Assembly (NCBI RefSeq): GCF_014596085.1
Contig: NZ_JACCJY010000024.1
Span: 49,665 to 113,664, forward strand
DNA from: Azospirillum tabaci
Lineage (GTDB): Bacteria > Pseudomonadota > Alphaproteobacteria > Azospirillales > Azospirillaceae
Reading direction: 5' to 3'
DNA: 64,000 bases
In this document: positions 54,062 to 64,000 of the stretch, one piece after another
Position numbering within the stretch: position 1 is the stretch's first letter
Layout of the letters: each line of letters opens with the position of its first letter
Made by a program: the position numbers and the translations under genes
Notes under the pieces: model-generated
Database searches by the model: none
Told to the model about the DNA's origin: nothing
Seen by the model: only the letters and a program-made list of their open reading frames with translations

Positions 54062-54348
54062 TTTCGCTCCATCCCCCCAAAAAAAAGGTTGGATTGACGC
54101 GCGGTCCCCAGTAGGGTGCAGGTACGACGATGGCCCAGGGACGATCATCCCAGGGCGTACCCATGGCCTCCGGAAACCCCGCGCGGTTGGGCGGACGTCC
54201 GAGAAGGCAGACCGGTTGATCGGTTGGGCGCGTCGATTTGATCCCTGCGACCCATCCGCGGTTGGTTCCGCGGCGGGCCCGGCGACCGGATGGTCAGCCA
54301 GGGCGTTCGCGGGATTGCACTTCTCTTACATGGGGCCATAAGAGCCAA

Positions 54349-54786
54349 ATGAGACAAGGACCGAACTCCAGGCGCTCGCGCGGTCGTGGCAACGGCGGCG
54401 GTGGTGGCGGAGGTGGCGGCGGCGGGGGCGGCGGCAACCGCCGGCAGAACGTTCCGCTGCGTCACCAGACCTTCGACAGCAATGGTCCGGACGTGCGCAT
54501 CCGCGGCAACGCGTGGCAGGTCCATGAAAAGTATCTGGCGCTGGCCCGCGACGCCTCCTCGTCCGGCGACCGCGTCCAGGCGGAAAACTACCTTCAGCAT
54601 GCGGAGCACTATTTCCGCATCATCAACCAGATCCAGGAATCCGAGAACCGCCAGCGCGGCAACGTCGGCGCCCCGGGCCTCGGCCCGCAGCCCAGCATGG
54701 GCGGTTCGGCGGAGGACGAGGATGGCGGCGAGATGGGCGACGAGTCCGAGGCCGCCACCGACGAACGCACCCCGATGAGCGCCTGA
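54349..54786 (+). CDS. DUF4167 protein with a 14-glycine run
   Basis: A 145-residue protein of the DUF4167 family, widespread in alphaproteobacteria beside prmC. It begins RQGPNSRRSRGRG, then an uninterrupted run of 14 Gly, then the conserved core FDSNGPDVRIRGNAWQVHEKYLALARDA and GDRVQAENYLQHAEHYFRII. The core resembles a small helical nucleic-acid or ribosome-associated domain, and the basic RG/G tail suggests RNA binding; neither is proven. The C-terminal part is acidic. The 287 bases upstream contain no gene. ATG 54349 lacks a strong ribosome site. Confidence 0.85.
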   Translation: MRQGPNSRRSRGRGNGGGGGGGGGGGGGGNRRQNVPLRHQTFDSNGPDVRIRGNAWQVHEKYLALARDASSSGDRVQAENYLQHAEHYFRIINQIQESENRQRGNVGAPGLGPQPSMGGSAEDEDGGEMGDESEAATDERTPMSA

Positions 54787-54835
54787 CACAAAGAGTCTGA
54801 TGCCCGTCAGTCCTGAGGCCGGGGAGTTCCGGCTT

Positions 54836-54869
54836 CAGGATTGCGCGTTTTTCAGGATTGCGCGTTTTT
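54836..54869. repeat. 17-bp tandem duplication at the MOSC gene end
   Basis: CAGGATTGCGCGTTTTT is repeated exactly at 54836-54852 and 54853-54869, with CAGGA of a third unit following and overlapping the stop codon of the MOSC gene. Reading on the minus strand the unit contains an AAAAA run. A recent slippage duplication is likely. Confidence 0.75.
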
Positions 54870-55663
54870 CAGGACGGCAGGGCTTCGGCCAGCGCCACCG
54901 GATCGCCCACCGCGATCCGGCCCCCATGCACCACCCGGGCATAGACGCCGCACTGCGTGTGGTCGTAACCGCGTTCCAGAATGGGAAGCGTGTTGAGGTC
55001 GCGCGCGCCGGTCGCCGGATTGACCTCGCTGGAGGGCCGGCAGTCCTTGTGGTCGCAAACGCGCAGGGTGACGTCGCCGATCGTCAGCAGCGCGCCGATC
55101 CACTGGCGTTCCACCCAGGGTTCCAGCCCGTCGATCATCAGGTTGGCGCGGAAGCGGCGCGGATCGACCGGCTGCTTGGCCACCCGCTCCTCCAGATCGC
55201 GCACGCTGGCGAGGTTGAGGATGGAAACCGCGGCCTCTTCCCGGTCGGTGAAGGAAAAACCGCCGCCCTGCGCCGGATTCCTGGCTTCGGCCAGCTTGGG
55301 CATGCCGGGAGCCGCCCCCGCCAGATACGCGGCGAAGAACTGCTCCACCAGCATCCGGCCCATCGGCTGGTCCAGGCGCCCGCGCGACACCTGCTTGCCG
55401 CCGCGCCGGATGATCAGCGACTGGGTGGCCTCGTCGAACTCGGTGTCGAGCAGCGCCAGCTTCTCGTTCCGGTCGAGCGTGAAGAAATCCTCGTTGGGGC
55501 GCCAGCCCTCGACATCCGGGGTCAGGGCAGCCGGGCCGTGCAGCAGTCCGAAGCGCCGATCAAAGGGGATGGGTTGGCCGGTGACGAGGTCAACGGCGGG
55601 CAAATCCTGGCCGCTCAGCCCCTTCACGGGGTAGCGGCGTATGGCGGCGACGGTCGCGGGCAT
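54869..55663 (-). CDS. MOSC-domain protein (molybdenum-cofactor sulfurase-like)
   Basis: A 264-residue protein with an N-terminal MOSC beta-barrel (AAIRRYPVKGLSGQDLPAVDL) and a C-terminal MOSC domain. The C domain has FRANLMIDG and the conserved-Cys segment RVCDHKDCRPSSEVNPATG, then DLNTLPILERGYDHTQCGVYARV. MOSC proteins handle sulfur or the molybdenum cofactor, as in YcbX and the C terminus of MoCo sulfurase. ATG at 55663 begins the family domain; a TTG 12 bases earlier is possible. The 3' end falls in a tandem duplication. Same strand and 57 bases downstream of the Nudix gene. Confidence 0.86.
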   Translation of the reverse strand: MPATVAAIRRYPVKGLSGQDLPAVDLVTGQPIPFDRRFGLLHGPAALTPDVEGWRPNEDFFTLDRNEKLALLDTEFDEATQSLIIRRGGKQVSRGRLDQPMGRMLVEQFFAAYLAGAAPGMPKLAEARNPAQGGGFSFTDREEAAVSILNLASVRDLEERVAKQPVDPRRFRANLMIDGLEPWVERQWIGALLTIGDVTLRVCDHKDCRPSSEVNPATGARDLNTLPILERGYDHTQCGVYARVVHGGRIAVGDPVALAEALPS

Positions 55664-55720
55664 TGCATCGCACAATGGTGGGACCGGTTCGCTTCTGTCA
55701 ACCGTCGCAATCGAAAACCG

Positions 55721-56272
55721 TCACCAGCGCTCGGCCAAAGGCTCCCGACCCTGGAACTCGGCGATTCGCCGCCGCGTGGCGGGGGAAGTGTCCTCTGGCA
55801 ACCGGTCCAGCGGGAAGAAGCGCGCTTCCAGGATCTCCACCCCGTCGGCCTGGGGCGTTCCCGACCACCCACGCGCGACGAAGACCGCCACATGGTCGCT
55901 CGCCCCGTGCCGGAAGCGGGCGTAGACGCCGAAGGGCTGCGGGCCGCTCTCCACGGTCAACCCGACCTCTTCCCGCACCTCGCGGCGCATGGCCTCGACC
56001 AGAGACTCCCCTTTTCCGACTCCGCCGCCCGGAAAATGCCAGCCGCCGACGTAGCTGTGGCGGATCAGCAGGACCGAGGCCATGCCGCCAGCGCCTTCCT
56101 CGGCGCCCGAGTCGTCCAGGATGATCCCCCGCACCCCCATGGTCAGCGGGCGCGCCACCCAATGCCACATGTTGCGGCCGTGCCAAGCCAGCCGCATCAG
56201 GGGGGAAGTCAGGGCGGGCCGCAGGGCCGTGGGCGAGGGGTTGCGCGGGGTGCTGGTGGGCGTCGCCGTCAT
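55721..56272 (-). CDS. Nudix hydrolase
   Basis: A 183-residue pyrophosphohydrolase. The Nudix box is complete: GGVGKGESLVEAMRREVREE followed by VGL, with the metal-binding REVREE glutamates. Segments MGVRGIILDD and VLLIRHSYVGGWHFPGGG precede it. The substrate (nucleotide or sugar-nucleotide derivative) cannot be told. The N-terminal 35 residues are a less conserved, basic extension. It is divergent from clpB across a 238-base gap and followed by the MOSC gene. Confidence 0.88.
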   Translation of the reverse strand: MTATPTSTPRNPSPTALRPALTSPLMRLAWHGRNMWHWVARPLTMGVRGIILDDSGAEEGAGGMASVLLIRHSYVGGWHFPGGGVGKGESLVEAMRREVREEVGLTVESGPQPFGVYARFRHGASDHVAVFVARGWSGTPQADGVEILEARFFPLDRLPEDTSPATRRRIAEFQGREPLAERW

Positions 56273-56386
56273 GAAAAAAGGGTTCCGTGGCTTTGAATGA
56301 AAACCCTAGCCCCTTCCGGCGGGCCGCGGAAAGCCACCCTTTCGGCGCGGGTCCGACAAAAGCAATAACCACGCGTGCCGGGGGGT

Positions 56387-56414
56387 CTTGCATACGGATG
56401 GGCCTCACCCACAT
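56387..56414 (+). promoter_or_regulatory. Possible heat-shock (RpoH) promoter of clpB
   Basis: CTTGCA (56387-56392), a 15-base spacer and CCCACAT (56408-56414) resemble the CTTGAA / CCCCAT elements of RpoH promoters. It lies about 97 bases before clpB. A second, weaker candidate (TTGAATGAAAACCC near 56291) lies further upstream. Assignment rests on the match and on clpB being a standard RpoH target. Confidence 0.45.
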
Positions 56415-56510
56415 CTACGGCGACGCATGCATCCTTGCGGATCGCACTGGTAATGTGGATCGGACTGACCGGGCTGCCTCGCGGACGGTCGGCGATGAAG
56501 GGAGCACATC

Positions 56511-59141
<2,631 letters not shown>

Positions 59142-59175
59142 TGGCGGTACACGGATGATGCAGGGATGATGCAGG

Positions 59176-59201
59176 CGAGGGGCCTTTCACGAGGCCCCTC
59201 G
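59176..59201. terminator. Terminator between clpB and the convergent gene
   Basis: CGAGGGGCCT (59176-59185) and AGGCCCCTCG (59192-59201) form a perfect 10-bp stem with a six-base loop. It is followed by GTTCATCATG on plus without a long T-run. It sits between convergent clpB and the hemolysin III gene, serving both. Confidence 0.75.
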
Positions 59202-59205
59202 TTCA

Positions 59206-59865
59206 TCATGTCACCACGAACTCCCGCGCCACCGCGGCGAAGTGACAGGAGGCCGCCACCACGACCAGCGCGTGCCAGACCGGGATGTTGTAGGGCAGGC
59301 GGTCCAGCGTGTGGATGAAGGCGCCCACCGTGTAGACCACCCCGCCCACCGCCAGCAGAAGCAGCGTCGTCGGGGACAGCGACCGCCACAGCGGTTCGGC
59401 CACCGACAGGATGGCCCAGCCGAGCCCGAGATAGAGCACGAAGCCCAGCCGTTCGTACCGCCAGGAGGCGAACAGCTTCAGCGCCACCCCGCCCAGCGCC
59501 ACCACCCACACCGCGACGCCCAGCGGGATTCCCGTGGCGCCGTCCAGCCGGTTCAGGGTGAAGGGGGTGTAGCTGCCGGCGATCATCACATAGATCATCG
59601 CATGGTCGATCCGCCGCAGCACCGCCTTGCGCCGGCCCGGCGGGGCCAGGTTGTAGGCGGCCGACGCGCTGAGCATGCCGACCAGCCCGGCGCCGTAGGC
59701 GACCAGCGACACCATCTCGGTCGCGGAAACATGGCCCGCCGTCACGGCCAGCAGCCAGGATGCGCCGATCAGGCCGGCGATCACGCCGATGGCGTGGATG
59801 ACCGCGTCCGCCGCACGTTCCCCCGCCGTGTGGACGGGAAACTCGAAGCAGGAATCGGGTTTCAT
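59206..59865 (-). CDS. Hemolysin III family (PAQR-type) membrane protein
   Basis: A 219-residue protein with seven predicted membrane helices of the HlyIII/TrhA family. Conserved elements: AVIHAIGVIAGLIG, SASAAYNLAP (the usual Ser-x3-Tyr motif), RIDHAMIYVMIAGSYTPF, and the C-terminal HALVVVAASCHFAAV with metal-binding His. TrhA in E. coli helps membrane-energy and fatty-acid homeostasis; cytolytic activity is not implied. ATG at 59865 is preceded by a weak site. The gene ends immediately after the terminator shared with clpB. Confidence 0.88.
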   Translation of the reverse strand: MKPDSCFEFPVHTAGERAADAVIHAIGVIAGLIGASWLLAVTAGHVSATEMVSLVAYGAGLVGMLSASAAYNLAPPGRRKAVLRRIDHAMIYVMIAGSYTPFTLNRLDGATGIPLGVAVWVVALGGVALKLFASWRYERLGFVLYLGLGWAILSVAEPLWRSLSPTTLLLLAVGGVVYTVGAFIHTLDRLPYNIPVWHALVVVAASCHFAAVAREFVVT

Positions 59866-59935
59866 GGGACCAGCCTGCCGGAAAGGCGGGCGGATGGAAA
59901 GCCCTCCCCCCGGCACGCCGGCCCCATCGGAATCG

Positions 59936-60823
59936 TTAACTCCGCAGATAGACCCGGTTGATGTAGGGGTCGTAACGGCGGTCCGGATTCGGCAGCACCG
60001 GCTGGAGCGGGCCGAAGCGGTTGCGCAGCAGCGTGTATTCGGTGACGACGATCAGCCGGTCGCTGCGCGTCGGCTGGAGAGCCTTGTGCATCCCGATGTT
60101 GTCGGCCAGGAAGCAGTCGCCCGCCCGCCCGGTCAGCGCGACGGGCGCCGACGCGCCATAGACCGCCTCGACCTCGGCGTCGGAATGATTGCGCCGCTCC
60201 AGAAGCTCCTGCCCGTGCTGGGAGGCCGGGACGTAGATGTGCGGCCCGCCGCCCATGTCGGTGTCCGTCAAGTACAGGAACATCTTGAAGTGGCGGACCT
60301 GGTTGTAGTCCCGGTGGTAGTTCTGCGTGCTGATCCGCGGGTTGGGCCGGGCCAGCGACCACCATACCGACATGCCGTCGATGGTCGGCTTGCAGCCGTG
60401 GAACGCCTCCGCGACCTCCAGGACGAGCGGGTGGTTGATGGTGTCCAGCAGGTGGGGGGCGGCCAGGAACTGCTCCTCCACATAGCGGGCCATCTGGATG
60501 TCCGGCGACGGCACCTTGTCGATGGTGAAGGAGCCGTACTGCCGGTGGCCGCCGTCGAAGCAGGGCTGCTCCTCGAAATAGCGCCGCATCGCCGCGACCT
60601 GCTCGTCGGTCATCAGGCGGAACGCGTCGGTGTAGCCGCGCGTCTCCAGTTGCGTCTTGAGGCTCAACGTCTGTTCGGATGGTTTGAAGCCGGGGGTGCG
60701 GGGCCGGAAGGGCGCGACCAGCGACGCGGCGAGCTTGCGCCGCGGCTCGATCTTCAGGCGCGGGATTTGATGCCAGATGACGTCGTCGATCCAACGGGCC
60801 TTGTTGTTGAACGGTACCTTCAC
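59936..60823 (-). CDS. Phytanoyl-CoA dioxygenase-like oxygenase
   Basis: A 295-residue protein related to the PhyH family of Fe(II)/2-oxoglutarate oxygenases. The iron ligands are visible as H-x-D in NYHRDYNQ and the distal His in NIGMHKALQPT, followed by the R in RSDRLIVV that would bind 2-oxoglutarate. GGGPHIYVPASQHG is family-typical. The substrate is unknown and no pathway genes are beside it. GTG at 60823 is chosen because GGGGAG lies about nine bases upstream and it gives family length. Divergent from azlC across 225 bases that include an AT-rich patch near 60880. Confidence 0.82.
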   Translation of the reverse strand: MKVPFNNKARWIDDVIWHQIPRLKIEPRRKLAASLVAPFRPRTPGFKPSEQTLSLKTQLETRGYTDAFRLMTDEQVAAMRRYFEEQPCFDGGHRQYGSFTIDKVPSPDIQMARYVEEQFLAAPHLLDTINHPLVLEVAEAFHGCKPTIDGMSVWWSLARPNPRISTQNYHRDYNQVRHFKMFLYLTDTDMGGGPHIYVPASQHGQELLERRNHSDAEVEAVYGASAPVALTGRAGDCFLADNIGMHKALQPTRSDRLIVVTEYTLLRNRFGPLQPVLPNPDRRYDPYINRVYLRS

Positions 60824-61048
60824 GCGAGCGGGCTCCCCGGCAGACGCAGCGAGTGCGAGAGTTCCGAAAGAATACCCTAAATACGGGAAATTCTTATTGC
60901 TCGTTCGCCTGCGGCATTTTGCGCGGAGTGGTGTGGACGGACTTGTCTCCCGGACAATAAAAGGCGGGCGGCGCGCTCGTCGCAGCGCTATGGTCCGCAA
61001 CCCGACGCCGTTCCAAGGAGCGGTTCAAGAAGACGCTTCAGAACGATC

Positions 61049-61777
61049 ATGACCAGACGATCCAGCTTCGCCGCCGGCGCCCGCGACACCCTGCCGATGG
61101 TCATCGGCGCGGCGCCCTTCGGGGTGATCTTCGGCACGCTGGTGGCCGCCGGGCCGCTGGCGGCGTGGCAGGGGCAGCTCATGTCCCTGTCGGTCTTCGC
61201 AGGGTCCAGCCAGTTCATCGCGCTGGGTCTGGTGGCCGGGCACGCCGGGCTGGCGGTGATCTGGCTGACCACCCTGATCGTGAACCTGCGACACGCCCTC
61301 TACGCCGCCACGCTGCTGCCGCACGTTGCCCATCTGCCGGCGCGCTGGCGCTGGACGCTGGGCTTCTTCCTGACCGACGAGACCTTCGCGGTGATGGCCG
61401 GCTACTACGCCCGGCACCCGCGGGCGCCGCTCGGGCACTGGTACTTCCTGGGCTCCTGCCTGTCGATGTACGCGAACTGGCAGTTCTGGACCTTGGTCGG
61501 TCTGCTGTTCGGCGCGGCCTTCCCGCAACTCCAGTCGCTGGGACTGGACTTCGCGATGGTCGCCACCTTCATCGCCATCGTCGTGCCGCAACTCGCCAGC
61601 CTGCCCAACTTCGCGGCGGCGGCGGCGGCGGGGGCCGTGGCCTATCTGGGGCAGGACGTGCCCTACAAGCTGGGGCTGATGGCCGCCGTGGTGGCCGGGG
61701 TGGCCGTGGGGATGGCCCTGCAGCGCTGGCGCTCCGGCGGGCTGGAGGCCGGACGGCGGGAGGAGGAGGCGGCATGA
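61049..61777 (+). CDS. azlC: Branched-chain amino acid exporter subunit AzlC
   Basis: A 242-residue inner-membrane protein of the AzlC/YgaZ family, large subunit of a two-part exporter of branched-chain amino acids. Typical segments are AGARDTLPMVIGAAPFGVIFG, SVFAGSSQFIALGL, NLRHALYAATL and FFLTDETFAVM, with about five to six membrane helices. It overlaps azlD in an ATGA junction. No Lrp-type regulator (azlB) is adjacent. ATG 61049 is preceded by an A-rich, weak site; a stronger AAGGAG lies about 30 bases upstream. Confidence 0.92.
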   Translation: MTRRSSFAAGARDTLPMVIGAAPFGVIFGTLVAAGPLAAWQGQLMSLSVFAGSSQFIALGLVAGHAGLAVIWLTTLIVNLRHALYAATLLPHVAHLPARWRWTLGFFLTDETFAVMAGYYARHPRAPLGHWYFLGSCLSMYANWQFWTLVGLLFGAAFPQLQSLGLDFAMVATFIAIVVPQLASLPNFAAAAAAGAVAYLGQDVPYKLGLMAAVVAGVAVGMALQRWRSGGLEAGRREEEAA

Positions 61778-62112
61778 CCGGGACCGTCCTGACCAACACC
61801 GTCATGATCCTGGGCATGGCGGCGGTCACCGTCTTCGTGAAGGCGGCGCTGTTCGTGCTGGGCGACCGGGTGGTCTTCCCGCCGCTGCTGAAGCAGGCGC
61901 TGGGCTTCGTCCCGGTGACGGTGCTGACCGCCATCATCGTGCCGATGATCCTGTCTCCGAACGGCGAGGGGCTGGAGCTGACCTGGAGGAACCCGCAGCT
62001 CGTCGGCGCGCTGGCCGCCGTCCTGGCCTGCGTGGCGACCGGCAAGCAGCTTCTCACCATCGCCGTGGCGCTTGGGGTCTTCTTCGCCTGGCAGCTGGGC
62101 GTCCTCGCCTAA
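61774..62112 (+). CDS. azlD: Branched-chain amino acid exporter subunit AzlD
   Basis: A 112-residue four-helix membrane protein, the small partner of AzlC (YgaH/AzlD family). Typical are ILGMAAVTVFVKAALFVLG at the N terminus, ALGFVPVTVLTAIIVPM and the C-terminal VATGKQLLTIAVALGVF. ATG 61774 overlaps the azlC stop by four bases and is preceded by AGGAGGAGG. A hairpin (62111-62132) starts at the stop codon. Confidence 0.9.
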   Translation: MTGTVLTNTVMILGMAAVTVFVKAALFVLGDRVVFPPLLKQALGFVPVTVLTAIIVPMILSPNGEGLELTWRNPQLVGALAAVLACVATGKQLLTIAVALGVFFAWQLGVLA

Positions 62113-62132
62113 AGCGAACTTCCGTTCGCTTT
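62111..62132 (+). terminator. Hairpin at the azlD stop
   Basis: AAAGCGAAC (62111-62119) and GTTCGCTTT (62124-62132) form a nine-base perfect stem with a TTCC tetraloop, overlapping the TAA stop. The right arm ends in TTT. It could end transcription; its AAAGCG...CGCTTTAG frame is also shared by the palindrome at 62201. Confidence 0.6.
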
Positions 62133-62164
62133 AGACTCACATCGCCTCACTTGCCGGCGGGCTT

Positions 62165-62222
62165 CGGCCGCATGTGCGGCCGGGACCGCTGTCGCGGTCC
62201 AAAGCGGATTGCAATCCGCTTT
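62165..62222. repeat. Three abutting perfect palindromes
   Basis: CGGCCGCA/TGCGGCCG (62165-62182, two-base loop), GGACCGC/GCGGTCC (62183-62200, four-base loop) and AAAGCGGATTG/CAATCCGCTTT (62201-62222, no loop) follow one another with no intervening base. They lie between azlD and the lipoprotein gene. Whether they act as RNA hairpins or a DNA site is unknown. Confidence 0.8.
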
Positions 62223-62358
62223 AGGCGTTGGGCGTCAGGGCCGGCGCCGCTTTCCTGCCACAAACAGTGCATAGCCGTTCTGCCGCGGCGCGGTGGCGCG
62301 GGTGGGGGCGCATCCTGTATGGTCGCCCGATCGAAAGGGCTACCCAACAGAGTCCGTG

Positions 62359-62820
62359 ATGACCAGACGCCTGCGCCTCGTTCCCGTCTCCCTCGCCGTG
62401 GCCTGCGCGGTGATGCTGACCGCCTGCCAGACGGGCGAGCGGACCAACCGCGCGCCCGTGGTGCAGGGGACCGCCAGCGCCTCACCGGCTGGGCTCGACA
62501 CCGTCTCCGGCGAGTGGGAAACCGACAAGACCACCGCGCTGCGGTCGCAGCCGAGCAACAGCGCGCCCATCGTCGCCACCTTCCCGCCCGGCCAGCCCCT
62601 GAAGGTCCTGGGCCGCGCCCGCGGCACCGATTGGGTGGCGGTGCAGGCGGTGGGGTCGACCGCCTATGTGCGGATGCATCTGCTGCGCCTGCGCGGCAGC
62701 GCCCCCATCCAGACCGCCCGCGGCACGACGACCACCGTCGCCAAGCCGGAGGACAACGCCGGCCCCTCGATCAAGGCCGCCCCGCGCCGCAAGATCGAGG
62801 CGACGCCGATCGCGAATTAA
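62359..62820 (+). CDS. SH3-domain lipoprotein
   Basis: A 153-residue protein with a lipoprotein signal peptide: RLRLVPVSLAVACAVMLTAC, the lipobox L-T-A-C placing the lipidated Cys at residue 23. The mature part has a bacterial SH3-like domain (TDKTTALRSQPSNSAPIVAT, FPPGQPLKVLGRARGTDWVAV), typical of envelope proteins that bind peptidoglycan or other proteins. The C terminus is basic and disordered. Function unknown. It is preceded by a cluster of palindromes and followed by a copy of the interspersed repeat. Confidence 0.82.
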   Translation: MTRRLRLVPVSLAVACAVMLTACQTGERTNRAPVVQGTASASPAGLDTVSGEWETDKTTALRSQPSNSAPIVATFPPGQPLKVLGRARGTDWVAVQAVGSTAYVRMHLLRLRGSAPIQTARGTTTTVAKPEDNAGPSIKAAPRRKIEATPIAN

Positions 62821-62834
62821 GCGCGGGGGGGCGG

Positions 62835-62942
62835 CTTGCCCCCACCCTAACCCTCCCCCGCTGACGCAGGGGAGGGGACTGCCGCCGCTTCGCAGAAATC
62901 TCCCTCCCCTGCGACAGCGGGGGAGGGCCGGGGTGGGGGCAA
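62835..62942. repeat. Interspersed palindromic repeat, copy 5
   Basis: CTTGCCCCCACCCTAACCCT ... GGGCCGGGGTGGGGGCAA with inner CCCCCGCTGACGCAGGGG / CCCTGCGACAGCGGGGG arms. It lies between the lipoprotein gene and the convergent chemoreceptor gene. Confidence 0.85.
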
Positions 62943-62957
62943 TGATGACTTTGGCCC

Positions 62958-64000
62958 TCAGAACTCCTTCCAGTCGTCGTCCTCGCTGACGTTGCGCTTG
63001 AGCGCGGTGCCCGAATGGGACTCCGCCCGAGCCGCCGGCTTCGCCGCGGCTCGGGAACGGGACGCCGGAGCGGTCGGACGGGCCACTGGTGCGACGTGCC
63101 GCGGAGCCGCAGCGGTGGTCGCAACGGCGACCGGCACGGCCTGCAGGTCCAGCTTGAAGAAGCCGATCAGCCCCTTCAGGTCGTTGGCCTGACCGGCCAT
63201 GGCCTGCGCCGCGGCGGTGGTCTCCTCGACGAGCGCGGCGTTCTTCTGGGTCATCTCGTCCATCTGCGAGACGGTGGCGTTGATCTCGTCGAGCGCCGCC
63301 GCCTGCTCCGAGGAGGCCGAGGCCATCTCGGCGATCAGCCCGGCGACCTGCTGGACGCCCGATACGATGCCCTCCAGCGCGTCGCCGGCCTTCTTGACCA
63401 GCTCCACCCCGTCCTTCACCTGGGCGTCGCTGTCGAGGATCAAGCCCTTGATCTCCTTGGACGCCTGGGCGGAGCGCTGGGCGAGGTTGCGCACCTCCTG
63501 CGCCACCACGGCGAAGCCGCGGCCCGCGTCGCCGGCCCGCGCCGCCTCGACCGCCGCGTTCAGCGCCAGCAGGTTGGTCTGGAAGGCGATCTCGTCGATC
63601 ACCCCGATGATGTCGGTGATCTTGCGGCTCGACGCCTCGATGCGCTTCATCGCATCGATCGCCGAGTCCGCCACCGTCCCGCCGGACTCCGCGGCGGTGC
63701 GGGCGTCGGCGGCCATGCCGTTGGCGCGCTGGGCGTTGTCGGCGTTGGAACGCACCGTGGCCCCCAGCTCCTCCATGCTCGCCGCCGTCTCCTCCAGGGA
63801 CGACGCCTGCTGTTCCGTCCGCTCCGCGAGGTCGGAGGAGCCGATGGAGACCTCGCCCGCCGCCGAGGCGATGGTGTCCGCCGCCTGGGTGATCTGGCCG
63901 ACGATCTCCGACAGCTTGGCGGAGGTGGCGTTGACGTCGGTCTTCAGCGTCTGGAAGGCGCCCTGGTAGTCGCGCTCCACCCGCTTGTTGAGGTCGCCCT
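62958..64000 (-). CDS. Methyl-accepting chemotaxis protein, C-terminal part (cut by window edge)
   Basis: The visible 347 residues cover the end of the HAMP region (DLNKRVERDYQG) and the whole cytoplasmic signalling coiled coil. The tip hairpin EIAFQTNLLALNAAVEAARA binds CheA and CheW. Methylation helices flank it (SSDLAERTEQQASSLEETAAS). A Pro/Ala/Arg-rich linker of about 50 residues then leads to a terminal DDDWKEF, an xWxxF pentapeptide of the kind that tethers CheR or CheB. The sensor domain and membrane segments lie beyond the window, so the ligand is unknown. Confidence 0.94.
   Translation of the reverse strand, partial: GDLNKRVERDYQGAFQTLKTDVNATSAKLSEIVGQITQAADTIASAAGEVSIGSSDLAERTEQQASSLEETAASMEELGATVRSNADNAQRANGMAADARTAAESGGTVADSAIDAMKRIEASSRKITDIIGVIDEIAFQTNLLALNAAVEAARAGDAGRGFAVVAQEVRNLAQRSAQASKEIKGLILDSDAQVKDGVELVKKAGDALEGIVSGVQQVAGLIAEMASASSEQAAALDEINATVSQMDEMTQKNAALVEETTAAAQAMAGQANDLKGLIGFFKLDLQAVPVAVATTAAAPRHVAPVARPTAPASRSRAAAKPAARAESHSGTALKRNVSEDDDWKEF

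Noticed and set aside
54062..54348. Hidden gene or RNA in the 287-base gap before the DUF4167 gene
   Set aside because: No frame with coding-like codon use, no RNA family signature and no strong hairpin with a U-run was seen; a TTGACG at 54094 lacks a -10 at the right distance.
59206..59865. Toxin (hemolysin) function
   Set aside because: The family name is historical; the sequence is a seven-helix membrane protein of the PAQR/TrhA type with no toxin feature.

Overview
The window is about 64 kb of high-GC alphaproteobacterial chromosome. It fits Azospirillum, most likely the A. brasilense/A. baldaniorum group. The best species marker is the glutamate synthase pair. The large subunit is 1515 residues with a 36-residue leader before the catalytic cysteine, and the small subunit is 482 residues. 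These are the sizes I recall for the A. brasilense enzyme. Codon use is GC-rich throughout, and most intergenic gaps are short. One family of C/G-rich interspersed palindromic repeats recurs at gene ends. I see no phage, insertion sequence, CRISPR array or plasmid functions.

Layout. (1) 1-1000: the start of nadA with a twin palindromic operator, and a small exported protein. (2) 1092-8669: a membrane-bound molybdenum formate dehydrogenase cluster (three accessory proteins, TorD-type chaperone, Tat-signal peptide, FdhA, FdhB, FdhC). (3) 8744-11769: an M20 deacylase and a DUF5672-GT17 fusion. (4) 12079-18156: the most unusual locus, a TPP-riboswitch operon holding a LuxE-like acyl-protein synthetase, a LuxC-like acyl reductase, an ABC importer of the NMT1/THI5 type and a short-chain dehydrogenase. 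(5) 18278-24123: DUF6494, a PepSY/PhoP-PhoQ-like system, ChrA, a GST and a GNAT protein. (6) 24236-30415: gltD-gltB. (7) 30807-34298: uppP, an MFS transporter, an NDUFA9-like protein and tRNA-Leu(CAG). (8) 34422-41549: RNase D, then the conserved envelope/nitrogen block kdsD-lptC-lptA-lptB-rpoN-hpf-ptsN. (9) 41691-50163: ubiG, lysC, an FMN oxidoreductase, ptsP, a RodZ-like protein and ispG. (10) 50278-54061: hemA (GluTR type)-prfA-prmC, interrupted by a broken DUF559 gene. (11) 54349-64000: DUF4167, MOSC, Nudix, ClpB, a hemolysin-III family protein, a phytanoyl-CoA dioxygenase-like protein, AzlC/AzlD, an SH3 lipoprotein and the C-terminal part of a chemoreceptor.

Functional themes. Nitrogen physiology is strong: glutamate synthase, sigma-54, and two of the nitrogen phosphotransferase proteins (PtsP and PtsN). 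Envelope assembly is also dense: KDO precursor, Lpt bridge, UppP, and RodZ. The candidate new system is the riboswitch operon. Its promoter places the transcription start at the first base of the riboswitch. The order of genes reads as import of a thiamin-related carboxylate, then activation, reduction to an aldehyde and reduction to an alcohol. That biochemical role is an inference. The riboswitch, the protein families and the operon structure can be read directly.
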